From assembly GCF_042408815.1 (NCBI RefSeq), contig NZ_JBHOQR010000002.1:124001-188000 (forward strand): DNA of 64,000 nucleotides, given 5' to 3'. Position 1 is the stretch's first letter. Every line of letters begins with the position of its first letter. The position numbers were made by a program, and so were the translations under genes. Of this stretch, positions 9,259-18,554 are shown piece by piece. Under the pieces are notes generated by a model. It ran no database searches. It was not told where the DNA came from and was given only the letters and a program-made list of their open reading frames with translations. This DNA comes from Thermoflexus sp042408815 (GTDB lineage: Bacteria > Chloroflexota > Anaerolineae > Thermoflexales > Thermoflexaceae).

Positions 9259-9926
9259 TCCCGATCCTCCACCCAGAGCAGCACGGAGCGCTCTTGGCTT
9301 TCCCAGCGCCAGCGGGTGCCAGGGGGGAGAACGGCTAGCTCGCCGGGGCCCAGGATCCCGCGGGCGGGCTCCGGCCACTCCGGCCGGTGGGCCTCCATGG
9401 CGATTTCCCCCCGCAGCAGCAGCACGAACGTCGGCCCCTGAGTTTCCCACTCCGGGGAGGATCCGCTCCCTCGGATCCCCTGGTAGCGGATGGCATCAGC
9501 TTCCAGCAGCAGAGCGGGCGTGAAATCCGGATAGGCTCGGAGGTGATCATGAATGCGAATGGGACTCAGAGAGCCTGCTGCGGGTTCACTGATCCGAAAG
9601 TCACCGTTCCGGCGCTGGGGCATCACATCCTTTCGAAACAATAATACCAGGGAGGGCACCCGCGATCCGGAGCGATGAGCCATCCCCCGGGGGATCCAGA
9701 TCAGCTCATCAGGCTTCAGGGTCGCCTCCTGGCGATCCGCCCAGAAAGTGACCAGCCCCTCGTAGACCAGAAACACCTCATCGAACTCCGGATGGCGATG
9801 CCAGGTGACCTCGCCAAAGGAGCGATAGACGTAAACGTGAACTGCTCCAAACCGGGCGATCGGGTAAACCTGAAATGGTTGCGCCAGATTCTCACGGATT
9901 TCCGGGATCGAGGCCCGAAAGATCAT
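9255..9926 (-). CDS. Bicupin-domain protein
   Basis: Two cupin folds are visible. The first contains WHRHPEFDEVFLVYEG, with the His-x-His and Glu metal ligands, and GMAH further on as the fourth ligand. The second (about residues 125-220) is degenerate, with LLLRGEIAME and LAVLPPGTRWRW but without the HxH pair. Such proteins may be metal-dependent enzymes or sensors; no substrate can be assigned. The stop overlaps the start of the 7TM-HD gene by four bases, and its own start lies inside the end of the CDF gene, so the three are translationally coupled. Confidence 0.75.
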   Translation of the reverse strand: MIFRASIPEIRENLAQPFQVYPIARFGAVHVYVYRSFGEVTWHRHPEFDEVFLVYEGLVTFWADRQEATLKPDELIWIPRGMAHRSGSRVPSLVLLFRKDVMPQRRNGDFRISEPAAGSLSPIRIHDHLRAYPDFTPALLLEADAIRYQGIRGSGSSPEWETQGPTFVLLLRGEIAMEAHRPEWPEPARGILGPGELAVLPPGTRWRWESQERSVLLWVEDRE

Positions 9927-11334
9927 TCTTGTCTGCTCCGCTTGCCAGAAGTGTGTTAGGGCACATCTCTGTCGGCTCTACATGGACAATGATATGTTGA
10001 AGCTGAGGATAGCGTTGTCGCAGTTCCTGCTCCACAGCCTCCGCTTGTCGATGGGCTTCCTCCAGGGGCGTCTGACCGGCTACTTGGCAGATCAGCGCCG
10101 CATCGTAGCCCGCTTCGTGGGGATAGAGGCGGACCTCCTGGCATGATCCGGGGCCGAAGATCCGCTCGACCGCCTCCCGGGCGGCGATCGCCAGGTCCTC
10201 CGGGGCCTCCCGGCCGGCCGCCCGTGGCCCATGGGCTCGGGGCTCCATGTGAGTGGTCACCGTGAGGATCTGCGGGAAATGTTCCCGGACCCTTCGTTCC
10301 AGCTCCGTAACCCGGGCATGCGCCTCCTCTACGGATAGTGTTTCATCGACCTCCACGTGGAGGCCGATGTGATAGCCTTCCGGCGTCTGGACCCCGTGGA
10401 GCTCATGCACACCCAGCCCGAGCCTATCGGCCAGGTTTCGAACGCGGATGCTCATGGCTTCCCACTCCGAAGAAGGAGGCAGATGACCAGGCTCGATATG
10501 GACCACAGCATCCACCACGCCAGGGATCTCCGCTTTCAATCGCTCTTCAACTTCCGTGGCGATGGCGTGGGCCTGCTCGGTGCTCATGGCTGGATCCACC
10601 TTGAGGTGAAGATCCACGTAGGTCTCATCAGGCGTTCCCCGGCTGCGCACCCGGTGAATGGCGTGTACCCCGGGCACCGACAGGGCTACGCGTTCGACCT
10701 CGGCCGGATCCACGGCGGCACTATCGGTGAGCACCAGGGCGGTGGATCGAAGGATCCGCAGGCCAGCGGAGAGGATCACGGCCACCACACCCAGTGCCAC
10801 CACCGGATCCAGCCATGGGAGCCCCAGGTGGGCGGCGGCCAGGCTGGCCAGGACGGATAGAGTGACGAAGATATCGGTGCGGGTGTGGAGGGCATCGGCC
10901 ATTAGAATGTTGCTGTGCAACCGTTCCCCCTGGCGGGCCTCATAACGGGAGATCGCGAGATTCATCGGCAGGGTGAGCAGCATCAGCAGGAACAGCGGCC
11001 CGCTCGCCTTCGGTTGCCCGCCCAGGAGCAGCCGTTCGATCACCCCCCGGATGACCTCCAGGGAGGCCATCAGCAGGAAGATCCCCAGGATGAGGGCGGC
11101 GATGGCCTCATACTTGCGATGGCCGTAGGGATGGTTACGATCTGGCGGCCGGGAGGCAAGGGCGATTCCCACCAGCCCAATGACGTTGGCCGAGGCGTCC
11201 AGCCCACTATGGAATGCGTCGGCCAGCGCGCTCAGCGCTCCTGCCTTCAGGCCGACGAGGAGCTTGATCAGGGCCACGGCGAGATTGGCCCCTAGGACCA
11301 TCCATAGCACTCGCTGTACCTGGCGCTGATACAT
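9892..11334 (-). CDS. Cation diffusion facilitator metal transporter with three repeated cytoplasmic domains
   Basis: This is a CDF (ZnT/FieF-type) proton-driven exporter of divalent metals. Six membrane helices lie in residues about 10-200. The membrane metal site is intact: H42xxxD46 (DAFHSGLD) and H150xxxD154 (DALHTRTD). Typical bacterial CDFs are about 300 residues with one ferredoxin-like tail. This one has 480 residues with three successive tail-like units (about 205-283, 290-366 and 383-455). Each ends in a similar VxHxEP strand: VVHIEP, TTHMEP, IVHVEP. Metal preference is unknown. It overlaps the cupin gene by 35 bases. Confidence 0.92.
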   Translation of the reverse strand: MYQRQVQRVLWMVLGANLAVALIKLLVGLKAGALSALADAFHSGLDASANVIGLVGIALASRPPDRNHPYGHRKYEAIAALILGIFLLMASLEVIRGVIERLLLGGQPKASGPLFLLMLLTLPMNLAISRYEARQGERLHSNILMADALHTRTDIFVTLSVLASLAAAHLGLPWLDPVVALGVVAVILSAGLRILRSTALVLTDSAAVDPAEVERVALSVPGVHAIHRVRSRGTPDETYVDLHLKVDPAMSTEQAHAIATEVEERLKAEIPGVVDAVVHIEPGHLPPSSEWEAMSIRVRNLADRLGLGVHELHGVQTPEGYHIGLHVEVDETLSVEEAHARVTELERRVREHFPQILTVTTHMEPRAHGPRAAGREAPEDLAIAAREAVERIFGPGSCQEVRLYPHEAGYDAALICQVAGQTPLEEAHRQAEAVEQELRQRYPQLQHIIVHVEPTEMCPNTLLASGADKNDLSGLDPGNP

Positions 11335-11500
11335 CCCCTGTTTCCCTTTGGGTGAGGGAGCTATGAGTCTCCGGCGTGCCCATCCCGTGGGCGATCATTC
11401 CTGCGGGCAGGTTTTGCGGGACGATACGTAGGGCGAGATAGCCTGCCCCGCTCTCGCCTCCTCGGGGATTTAGGGACCGGGCTGGCATGGAGTCTCTGGG

Positions 11501-12271
11501 TCAGGATCCGGAGGCAGGTCGATGCATGTTGCCCAGGAAGACCTGAAGCGTGTCCACAGGCACCGGGAAGATGATCGTAGAATTCTTCTCCATCGAGATC
11601 TCGGTCAGCGTTTGCAAGTAGCGCAGCTGAAGGGCGGCGGGTTCGGAGGCGATCATGCGGGCGGCCTCCACCAGGGTCTTCGCCGCTTGGTATTCGCCCT
11701 CCGCATGGATGATTTTGGCCCGCTTCTCCCGCTCTGCCTCCGCTTGTCGGGCCATCGCCCGTTGCATTCCCTGCGGCAGCTCCACGTCCTTCACCTCCAC
11801 CATCGCCACCTTGATCCCCCACGAGTCTGTGGCTTCATCCAGGATCTGTCGCAGGTGCGCATTGACCTTGTCCCGATGGGCGAGCAGTTCGTCCAGCTCC
11901 GATTGGCCCAGAACGCTGCGGAGGGTGGTCTGGGCCAGATTCCATGTTGCCGCTTTGAAGTCCTCCACCTGCGTGATGGCCTTGGCCGGATCGATCACCC
12001 GGTAGAAGACAACGGCGTTCACCTTCACTGTGACGTTATCTCGCGTGATGGCCTCCTGGGGGGGCACATCAAAGGTCATCAGCCGCAGGTTGACTCGGAT
12101 CACCCGATCGATCATCGGGATGATAAGGAAAAGGCCGGGGCCCTTAGTGGCGTGATATCGGCCCAGCCGTAATACCACACCCCGCTCCCACTCCGGCAGG
12201 ATCCGGATGGCCGACGAAAGCAGGACCAGGATGGCTACAACAACAGGGACGCCCCACACGATCCATTCCAT
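11501..12271 (-). CDS. SPFH/Band 7 slipin-type membrane protein
   Basis: An N-terminal membrane hairpin or helix (MEWIVWGVPVVVAILVLLSS) is followed by the SPFH domain with ERGVVLRLGRY, GPGLFLIIPMIDRV and RDNVTVKVNAVVFYRV, all strongly slipin/stomatin-like. A coiled-coil (about residues 165-215) precedes a short hydrophobic tail. Such proteins scaffold membrane microdomains; the partner protease NfeD is not adjacent. The frame opens at 12424, but the ATG at 12271 has AAAGGAG upstream and begins at the membrane segment, giving 256 residues. Confidence 0.92.
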   Translation of the reverse strand: MEWIVWGVPVVVAILVLLSSAIRILPEWERGVVLRLGRYHATKGPGLFLIIPMIDRVIRVNLRLMTFDVPPQEAITRDNVTVKVNAVVFYRVIDPAKAITQVEDFKAATWNLAQTTLRSVLGQSELDELLAHRDKVNAHLRQILDEATDSWGIKVAMVEVKDVELPQGMQRAMARQAEAEREKRAKIIHAEGEYQAAKTLVEAARMIASEPAALQLRYLQTLTEISMEKNSTIIFPVPVDTLQVFLGNMHRPASGS

Positions 12272-12533
12272 CGGAGCATTCTCCTTTCGCCTCAGCAGGT
12301 AAAGGATTGATCCCCTATTCCGGCGGTGGTCCATCCATTGGTTTCCACTCTCATTGTAACCCAACTGGCCAGGGCGAACATGGGTAGGATCATCATGGCC
12401 GATGGCTCGGAGGATTCGCTCCACATGGTTTCCTTTTCCCTTTTAATTTAAACTAAGAGCGCTTTGGGCCGGGTTGTTTCCCAGCCTCTATGGCTCTGAA
12501 CGTCCAATCCCTATTCTCCACGGTGGAGAGTCC

Positions 12534-13583
12534 ATGATCGAGCTGGTGTGTAATCTGCATAGCCATACGCGCTTCTCGGATGGGGTTGGCTTTCATCGGG
12601 ATGTCGTGGCTGCTGCGGTCCGGGCCGGCCTGGATGTGGTGGGGGTGACGGATCATAACGTGTGGGTTGGAGGAGTGCAGGGCTACTATGATCGGGTCCT
12701 GCTGCTGGTGGGCGAAGAGGTCCATGACCCATTCCGGCAGCCCCAGGCAAATCATGCCCTCATCCTGGGGGCCGGGCGGGAGATGGCTATGGAGGCGGCT
12801 TCTCCTCAGGCGCTCATCGATGCAGCCCGAGAGCAGGGAGCGCTGGTCTTCCTGGCTCATCCGGTGGAGTGTGTGCCGCGCTGGCTACAGGATTGGCTGG
12901 GGGAGCCGGCTCTCCCCTGGGTGGATCGAACGGTGGTGGGGTTTACAGGCCTGGAGATCTGGAACACGATGAGCGAGTTCAAGGCCCGTCTGAGGACTCC
13001 TCTCCACGCCTTGTATTATGCCTTCTTCCCTCAGCGTTTTCTCCGGGGTCCGTTCCCCGAGGCGATCCGCTGGTGGGAGCAGTTATGGCTCTCGGAGGTC
13101 CCGGCGGTGGCCATCGGCGGGGCGGATGCGCACGGGCATGCCTACACCCTGGGGCCGTGGCGGCGCGTGCTTTTCCCCTACGAATGGTTGTTCCGTGCAG
13201 TGAACACCCATATCCTGGTGGATCGTCCTCTCCATCGCCATCCCGAGGTGGACTGGTTGGTGATCCGCGATGCGTTGCAGGCAGGCCGTGTCTGGGTGGC
13301 CAATGATCTATTGGGGTCCTCGCGGGGTTTTCGATTTGAGGCCCGTAGCGGTCACCGGCGGGCGACCATGGGGGAAACCCTGCGTCGGGCGGGGGCTGTT
13401 CAATTCGAGGCTGTTGCCCCGGCTCCCGGGGAGTTCCGGCTGATCCGTTTTGGGAAGGGAGTGGTGGCTCGGGCCCGCGGGCGGGGACTGCGTCATCTCA
13501 CGGAGGAACCGGGGATTTATCGGATTGAGGGGTATCGCGGGGGTCATCTCTGGATTCTGACCAATCCCATTCGGGTGATTTGA
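12534..13583 (+). CDS. PHP-domain metal-dependent hydrolase-like protein
   Basis: The N-terminus has the PHP motif CNLHSHTRFSDG and then VVGVTDHN, followed by FLAHPVE and GGADAHGH, which together supply the metal-binding His/Asp set of the PHP phosphoesterase family. After about residue 235 there is a C-terminal beta-rich extension of unknown role. The substrate is unknown. The ATG at 12534 has GGTGGAG upstream; an earlier ATG at 12474 would add an unrelated leader. It overlaps no gene but lies 11 bases before the epimerase, so the two are probably one transcript with the polysaccharide gene that follows. Confidence 0.82.
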   Translation: MIELVCNLHSHTRFSDGVGFHRDVVAAAVRAGLDVVGVTDHNVWVGGVQGYYDRVLLLVGEEVHDPFRQPQANHALILGAGREMAMEAASPQALIDAAREQGALVFLAHPVECVPRWLQDWLGEPALPWVDRTVVGFTGLEIWNTMSEFKARLRTPLHALYYAFFPQRFLRGPFPEAIRWWEQLWLSEVPAVAIGGADAHGHAYTLGPWRRVLFPYEWLFRAVNTHILVDRPLHRHPEVDWLVIRDALQAGRVWVANDLLGSSRGFRFEARSGHRRATMGETLRRAGAVQFEAVAPAPGEFRLIRFGKGVVARARGRGLRHLTEEPGIYRIEGYRGGHLWILTNPIRVI

Positions 13584-13594
13584 GGAAAGGACCG

Positions 13595-14566
13595 ATGCGG
13601 GCGCTGGTGACGGGCGGGGCAGGTTTCATTGGTTCGCATCTGGTGGAGCGCTTGCTGGCGGAGGGATATTCGGTCACGGTTCTGGATGATCTCAGTGGCG
13701 GTCGATTGGAGAACCTGGATGGTGTGCGCGACCATCCGGGCCTCCGGGTGATTGTTGGGGATGTGCGGGATCGAGCTGTGCTCCAGGCGGCTCTGGAGAA
13801 GGTGGAGATTGTCTTCCATCTGGCGGCGGTGGTGGGAGTCCCCCGGGTGCTGGCAGATCCCCTGCGGGCGATCCGGGTCAACGTGGAGGGAACGGAGCGA
13901 GTTTTGGAGGCGTGTGCCGAGCGCGGGATTTCGGTTTGCATGGCTTCCTCCTCGGAGGTTTACGGGAAGGGGGTGCGCTGGCCGGCTGGGGAGGCGGATG
14001 ACCTGCAACTGGGCCCGCCGACGGTTGCGCGCTGGGCGTATGCGGCGAGCAAGCTGCTGGATGAGCACCTGGCGATGGCCTGGGCACGTCGGGGCCTTCG
14101 GGTCAGTGTGGTTCGCTATTTTAACGTCTACGGCCCGCGGGCGGATCCCCATGGTTACGGCTATGTGATCGCTCGTTTGATGGATCAGGCCCTTCGGGGA
14201 GAGCCGTTGACGGTTTATGGAGATGGGCGGCAGACCCGTTCGTTCATTTACGTGGAGGATGCGGTGGAAGGAACGTTGCGGGCTGGGTGGTTGCCTGTCG
14301 CCTTCGGCCAGATTTTCAACATCGGGCATCCCGAGGAGATCTCCATCCTTGCGCTGGCCGAGAGGATCCGGTTGATTTCAGGCTCTCGGGCGCCGATCCG
14401 TTTTCTGCCCTTCTCTGAGGTCTATGGCCCGGACTTTGAGGAGGTTCCCCGTCGAGTTCCTGATGTCTCAAAGGCTCGTGTCTTGCTGGGTTTCGAGGCC
14501 CGTGTTACCCTGGACGATGGTCTTCAGCGAACCTGGGAATGGTGGCGGACATGCCGACGCGTTTGA
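13595..14566 (+). CDS. NAD-dependent sugar-nucleotide epimerase/dehydratase (extended SDR)
   Basis: The protein has the Rossmann motif TGGAGFIGSHL, a DVRD segment, the catalytic Ser region SSSEVYGKG and the Tyr-Lys pair in YAASKLLDEH, then RYFNVYGPRADP and a C-terminal substrate-binding lobe. These are features of UDP-glucose 4-epimerase and GDP-mannose dehydratase relatives, so it likely makes an activated sugar for surface polysaccharide. Exact substrate cannot be told. The ATG at 13595 has a GAGGAAAGG box; a TTG at 13580 overlapping the PHP stop is less likely. Its end overlaps the next gene by 28 bases. Confidence 0.9.
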   Translation: MRALVTGGAGFIGSHLVERLLAEGYSVTVLDDLSGGRLENLDGVRDHPGLRVIVGDVRDRAVLQAALEKVEIVFHLAAVVGVPRVLADPLRAIRVNVEGTERVLEACAERGISVCMASSSEVYGKGVRWPAGEADDLQLGPPTVARWAYAASKLLDEHLAMAWARRGLRVSVVRYFNVYGPRADPHGYGYVIARLMDQALRGEPLTVYGDGRQTRSFIYVEDAVEGTLRAGWLPVAFGQIFNIGHPEEISILALAERIRLISGSRAPIRFLPFSEVYGPDFEEVPRRVPDVSKARVLLGFEARVTLDDGLQRTWEWWRTCRRV

Positions 14567-17500
14567 GTGTCTGGTGCGATCGGGTTCTGGAAGCGGGGTG
14601 GCTGATGGCGGTGGTCATCGCCCCCATGTTTTTCAATATCTACACCAGTCGGGTCTTTGAGCCGGATAAGTTGACGCTGGTTCGCTCCCTGGCCCTTCTG
14701 ATGGCGGCGGCCTGGCTGGTCAAGCTGGTGGAAGCCTGGGGTCGGCGGGTTCCCTTGGTGCAGGCTGTGGGGTTCTCCAGGCATGCTCCGCTGGTGATGC
14801 CGGCGCTGGCTTCGGCAGGGGTTTATCTCCTGGCCACCCTGTTTTCCATCACCCCCTATACCAGTTTCTTCGGCTCCTATCAGCGGTTGCAGGGAACGTA
14901 TAGCTGGCTGGCTTATCTGGTGATCTTCTTCAGCCTGCTGTCCGGTTTGCGAACCCGGGTGCAGTTCGAGCGGCTGTCGACCGCGATGGTCCTGACTAGC
15001 CTTCCGGTGGCGATCTATGGGCTGATCCAGCGCTATCGGCTGGATCCCCTGCCATGGGGTGGCGATGTCACCAGTCGGGTGGCCTCCCATATGGGCAATG
15101 CGATCTTTGTGGCAGCCTATCTGATCATGGCCTTCATGCTGACCATGGGGCGTCTGGCGGAAGCCTTTCATTCCATTTTGACAACAGAGCCGCCGCGCAA
15201 TAGCGATGTGGTTCGGGGAGCAGTTTACGTCTTCATCGCGGCGGTCCAGCTGGCTACGATCTATTTCAGTTTCAGTCGGGGGCCATGGCTGGGATTGATG
15301 GGAGGTCTGTTTCTGTTCGGAGTGCTATGGCTGGTGATCCGGCGCCATCGACGGGGCCTGTTCGCGGTGCTGGGGCTTTCAGCAGTCGGTTTAGTTCTTT
15401 TGGTTCTGCTAAATATCCCAGGTGGGCCATTGGAGTTCCTTCGGCAGTCTCCCTATATCGGCCGGCTGGGGCATATCTTTGAGACGGAGACCGGAACCGG
15501 GAAGGTTCGAGTGCTGATCTGGCAGGGTGCGCTCCGGCTGGTTCTCCCTCACGACCCAATTCAATTCCCGGATGGTCACCCTGATCCTTTCAATCTGATC
15601 CGGCCATTCATTGGCTATGGGCCGGAATCGATGTATGTGGCTTACAATCGATTTTATCCTCCTGAGCTGGCCCACTATGAGGCGCGCAATGCCTCTCCGG
15701 ATCGTTCTCACAATGAGACGTTCGATGCCTTGGTGAATACGGGTTTGCTGGGATTCCTGGTTTATCAGTGGCTGTTCTTCGCTCTTTTCGCCTATGGGTT
15801 GCGCAGTCTGAATCTGATCCGTGGGCTGCGAGACTGGAATCTGCTGTTGGGTTTGTGGGTGGCTGGAGCACTTGGGGTCGGGCTGGCTTTCGCTCTCCGG
15901 TTCGGTCCGCATTTTCTGGGCGTGGCGGTTCCGGCCGGGACGGTTCTGGGTCTTCTGATCTATCTCGTTTTTGCGACTCTACGGGCTTCCGGCGAGCCGC
16001 CGATTGAACATCCCCATCGCTTTCTTCTGATCGCTCTCCTTGGGGGCATTCTTGCTCATTATATTGAGATCAACTTTGGGATTGCGATTGCCTCGACTCG
16101 GACATGGTTCTGGGCTTTTGCGGCGATGTTGGTTGTGCTGGGCGAGGGATGGCTTTCCGATCCGGTTCCGATGCGGGCAGGGGTAGCTCTGGCCGGTCTA
16201 TCATCCCGCAGGGGGAAGGGTCGGGGCCGTCGGGAGGTTCGTGAGGCTCCAGCGTCGGTTCGCCCATGGTGGTCTTGGGTGGCGGCTTCGGGTTTGCTGA
16301 TGGCGCTAATGCTCTCTTTGCTCTCTTATGAGTTTGTGACCAATCAGGGGCAGCGCCTGGATATGTGGTCTCTGATTGCGACCAGTTTGACCCGATTGCC
16401 GCTGCAGGGAAACCGGTTTTCGCCCTTCATCTTGCTGATGTTTGGGATGGTGGGGGGTCTGGGGGCTGTTCTGGTTCTGGCGGAGGGGGTTCGGCGGGAT
16501 TGGGTTCCCGAGCGTATGGTTTTTCCGGCTCTGGGCCTGTATGTGGCGATTGCAGGGGGCGGGTGGCTGATTTATACGCTGGCTCATGCGGGGATTCTGG
16601 CGGGTCTGATTGCCCGTGTTCCCCAGACGGTGGACGATGTGCTGCGGCTGGCGGAGGGAGTGGCAGGATTGTTGGATTTTCTGGTTCTTTTCCTTTTTGT
16701 TTTGCTCGTGCTGCTGGTGGTTCTGATCTCCTGGGAAGGGCCGGTAGCGGAAGGGGAGGCAGGGCCGGGTCTGTTGGTGGCGCCGCCGGCTTTTCTGGCG
16801 GCTGCTCTATTGATTTGGAATGTGCATCTGGATCCGATCCGGGCGGATGCGGTTTATAAGCAGGGGGATCCATGGGACAGGCAGGGTCAGTGGGAGGTGG
16901 CCATTTTGCTGTATCGGCGGGCGATTGAGTATGCGCCCCGGGAGGACTTCTATTACCTATGGTTGGGTCGGGCTCTTCTGGAGAAGGCAGCTCAGGCGTC
17001 GGATTCCAGCCCGCGGCAACTGCTGGATGGGGTTTCATTTGAAGTGGCTTTTCGAAATCTCATCCTGGAGCGTCTGGTGGTCCTTCCCCGGGGAGATCTG
17101 CTGGAGATTACCCGGGCTGTGCTGGAGCAGGCGCGGTGGCTGAACCCACTGAATACGGATCATACGGCGAATCTGGCTCGGATGCACCGACGCTGGGCGG
17201 ATCTGTTGCTGGACCCCCGTTATTGTCGGACGCGCATCGATCTCACGAAGATGTCCCCTGAGTTTGTGCGCCATGTGGATCTGGCGGGTCGCTATTATGA
17301 GGAGGCTGTCCGTTTGAGTCCTAATAATGCGGGACTGTGGAATGAATGGGCCAGTGTGGATCTTTATCAGCGCAATGATCTGGAATCGGCAGAGCGTAAG
17401 TTGCAACGCTCTCTGGAGCTGGATGATCAGTTCGATCAGACGTATCAGCTCTATGGGGATCTCCTGATGGTGCGTTCCGAGGAGGTGGCGGATTCGGTGG

Positions 17501-18075
17501 CGAAGCGAAGGGCTCTGGAGCAGGCGGAGGTTTTCTATCGCCGTCTGGTGGAGCTTCAACCGGCTCATGCCGTGGGATGGGCAGCCCTGGCTTATTTGCA
17601 GGATCAGTTGGGGCGATCGGAGGAGGCTCGGGTCTCGTGGGCGCGCCTTCAGGCGCTGATAGGCTCGCGCTCGGAGATCTGGCAGTCTGTGGGTGATTTC
17701 TTTCTGAGCCATGCCGATTGTGCGCTGGATCGGACTCAGGCTCTGGCCTTGTATCGGGAGGCGGCGGAGGCGTATGGCCAGGCGCTGGTGGCGAATCCGG
17801 GAGCGCTAACCGCCGCTTTACGTCGAGGCTATGCGTTGCGAGGTATGGGGGACTTCGAGGGGGCCGTGGCGACGTTCCGTCAAGCAATTCAGATGGTGGG
17901 TGAGAATCCGGATGTCTGGCTGTTTTATCGGGAGCTGGCGGTTACGCTGGCGATGATGGGGCAGAAGTCGGAAGCAGAAGCAGCGGCCGCGCAGGCCTGG
18001 CGTCGGGCGCCGTCCAGTGAGCAGCCGGGGCTTCAGGCGCTTTTCACTCAGCTAGGTCTTTCAGTCCATCCATAG
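14539..18075 (+). CDS. O-antigen ligase/polymerase-like membrane protein fused to TPR domain
   Basis: The 1178-residue protein has many hydrophobic helices over the first 750 residues. The O-antigen ligase/Wzy signature lies at about 320-410 (ETGTGKVRVLIWQGALRLV, GYGPESMYVAY, DRSHNETFDALVNTG). A soluble tail of tetratricopeptide-like helices spans about 770-1178. The family polymerises or transfers polysaccharide repeat units on the outer face of the membrane, and TPR fusions of this kind are common in Chloroflexota. It overlaps the epimerase by 28 bases. A start at 14551 is also possible. The coding strand is unusually rich in G and T compared with the ligase gene that follows. Confidence 0.85.
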   Translation: MVADMPTRLSVWCDRVLEAGWLMAVVIAPMFFNIYTSRVFEPDKLTLVRSLALLMAAAWLVKLVEAWGRRVPLVQAVGFSRHAPLVMPALASAGVYLLATLFSITPYTSFFGSYQRLQGTYSWLAYLVIFFSLLSGLRTRVQFERLSTAMVLTSLPVAIYGLIQRYRLDPLPWGGDVTSRVASHMGNAIFVAAYLIMAFMLTMGRLAEAFHSILTTEPPRNSDVVRGAVYVFIAAVQLATIYFSFSRGPWLGLMGGLFLFGVLWLVIRRHRRGLFAVLGLSAVGLVLLVLLNIPGGPLEFLRQSPYIGRLGHIFETETGTGKVRVLIWQGALRLVLPHDPIQFPDGHPDPFNLIRPFIGYGPESMYVAYNRFYPPELAHYEARNASPDRSHNETFDALVNTGLLGFLVYQWLFFALFAYGLRSLNLIRGLRDWNLLLGLWVAGALGVGLAFALRFGPHFLGVAVPAGTVLGLLIYLVFATLRASGEPPIEHPHRFLLIALLGGILAHYIEINFGIAIASTRTWFWAFAAMLVVLGEGWLSDPVPMRAGVALAGLSSRRGKGRGRREVREAPASVRPWWSWVAASGLLMALMLSLLSYEFVTNQGQRLDMWSLIATSLTRLPLQGNRFSPFILLMFGMVGGLGAVLVLAEGVRRDWVPERMVFPALGLYVAIAGGGWLIYTLAHAGILAGLIARVPQTVDDVLRLAEGVAGLLDFLVLFLFVLLVLLVVLISWEGPVAEGEAGPGLLVAPPAFLAAALLIWNVHLDPIRADAVYKQGDPWDRQGQWEVAILLYRRAIEYAPREDFYYLWLGRALLEKAAQASDSSPRQLLDGVSFEVAFRNLILERLVVLPRGDLLEITRAVLEQARWLNPLNTDHTANLARMHRRWADLLLDPRYCRTRIDLTKMSPEFVRHVDLAGRYYEEAVRLSPNNAGLWNEWASVDLYQRNDLESAERKLQRSLELDDQFDQTYQLYGDLLMVRSEEVADSVAKRRALEQAEVFYRRLVELQPAHAVGWAALAYLQDQLGRSEEARVSWARLQALIGSRSEIWQSVGDFFLSHADCALDRTQALALYREAAEAYGQALVANPGALTAALRRGYALRGMGDFEGAVATFRQAIQMVGENPDVWLFYRELAVTLAMMGQKSEAEAAAAQAWRRAPSSEQPGLQALFTQLGLSVHP

Positions 18076-18554
18076 CGCGGGGGTGGGATGTGGCAGCCAG
18101 CCAGGCTAGGGGTGCGAAGGCCAAATGAGCATAGGTCCGTCAGTTAATCGACAAAATGTCTCTATGCATGTCTATGCGAAGACAACCTTCGGAGCAGAGC
18201 TTCCCTTCCCGTACCGCTCCCTCGCGGAAAATAAAAAGGATACCCGAAAGCCATCCCGCCCTCCGCCCCATGGATTAAAGAACTCCCTCGAGAGCCCATC
18301 CCACACCTTATGCCGTTATGCCGTTCATGTCTATGCGAAGCAATGGGGGATCGTGGCGAGCCCATTGGGATTGCGCCCCGGATGGTGGATCAGCCGGATC
18401 CATCCCTCGCTGAATCCCTATAATATATTTTGGGATGACGAAAGTTCGGAGTCTGGAATGACGGAATGGTCCTTCCCCAAGATGCGCGGAGGCTAGGGCC
18501 GTCACCCCGGCTCCAAGCGGACCCAGGACCTATCCTCTCGTAGAGGAGCGATCG
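18076..18554. other. Gene-free stretch with a 15-base direct repeat
   Basis: This stretch of about 480 bases has no convincing gene. A perfect 15-base repeat, CATGTCTATGCGAAG, occurs at 18167-18181 and 18326-18340. A TATAAT at 18419-18424 could be a -10 box for the ligase gene, but I find no good -35. The open frame at 18125-18496 has no recognisable domain, no ribosome site and low-complexity composition, so I do not call it a gene. Confidence 0.5.

Noticed and set aside
16365..17038. Gly- and Pro-rich frames on both strands inside the O-antigen-ligase gene
   Set aside because: They arise from the G/T-skewed codons of the real gene. The repeats of Gly or Pro are a composition effect.
18125..18496. 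123-codon frame in the ligase upstream region
   Set aside because: No ribosome site, no recognisable motif and composition unlike neighbouring genes.
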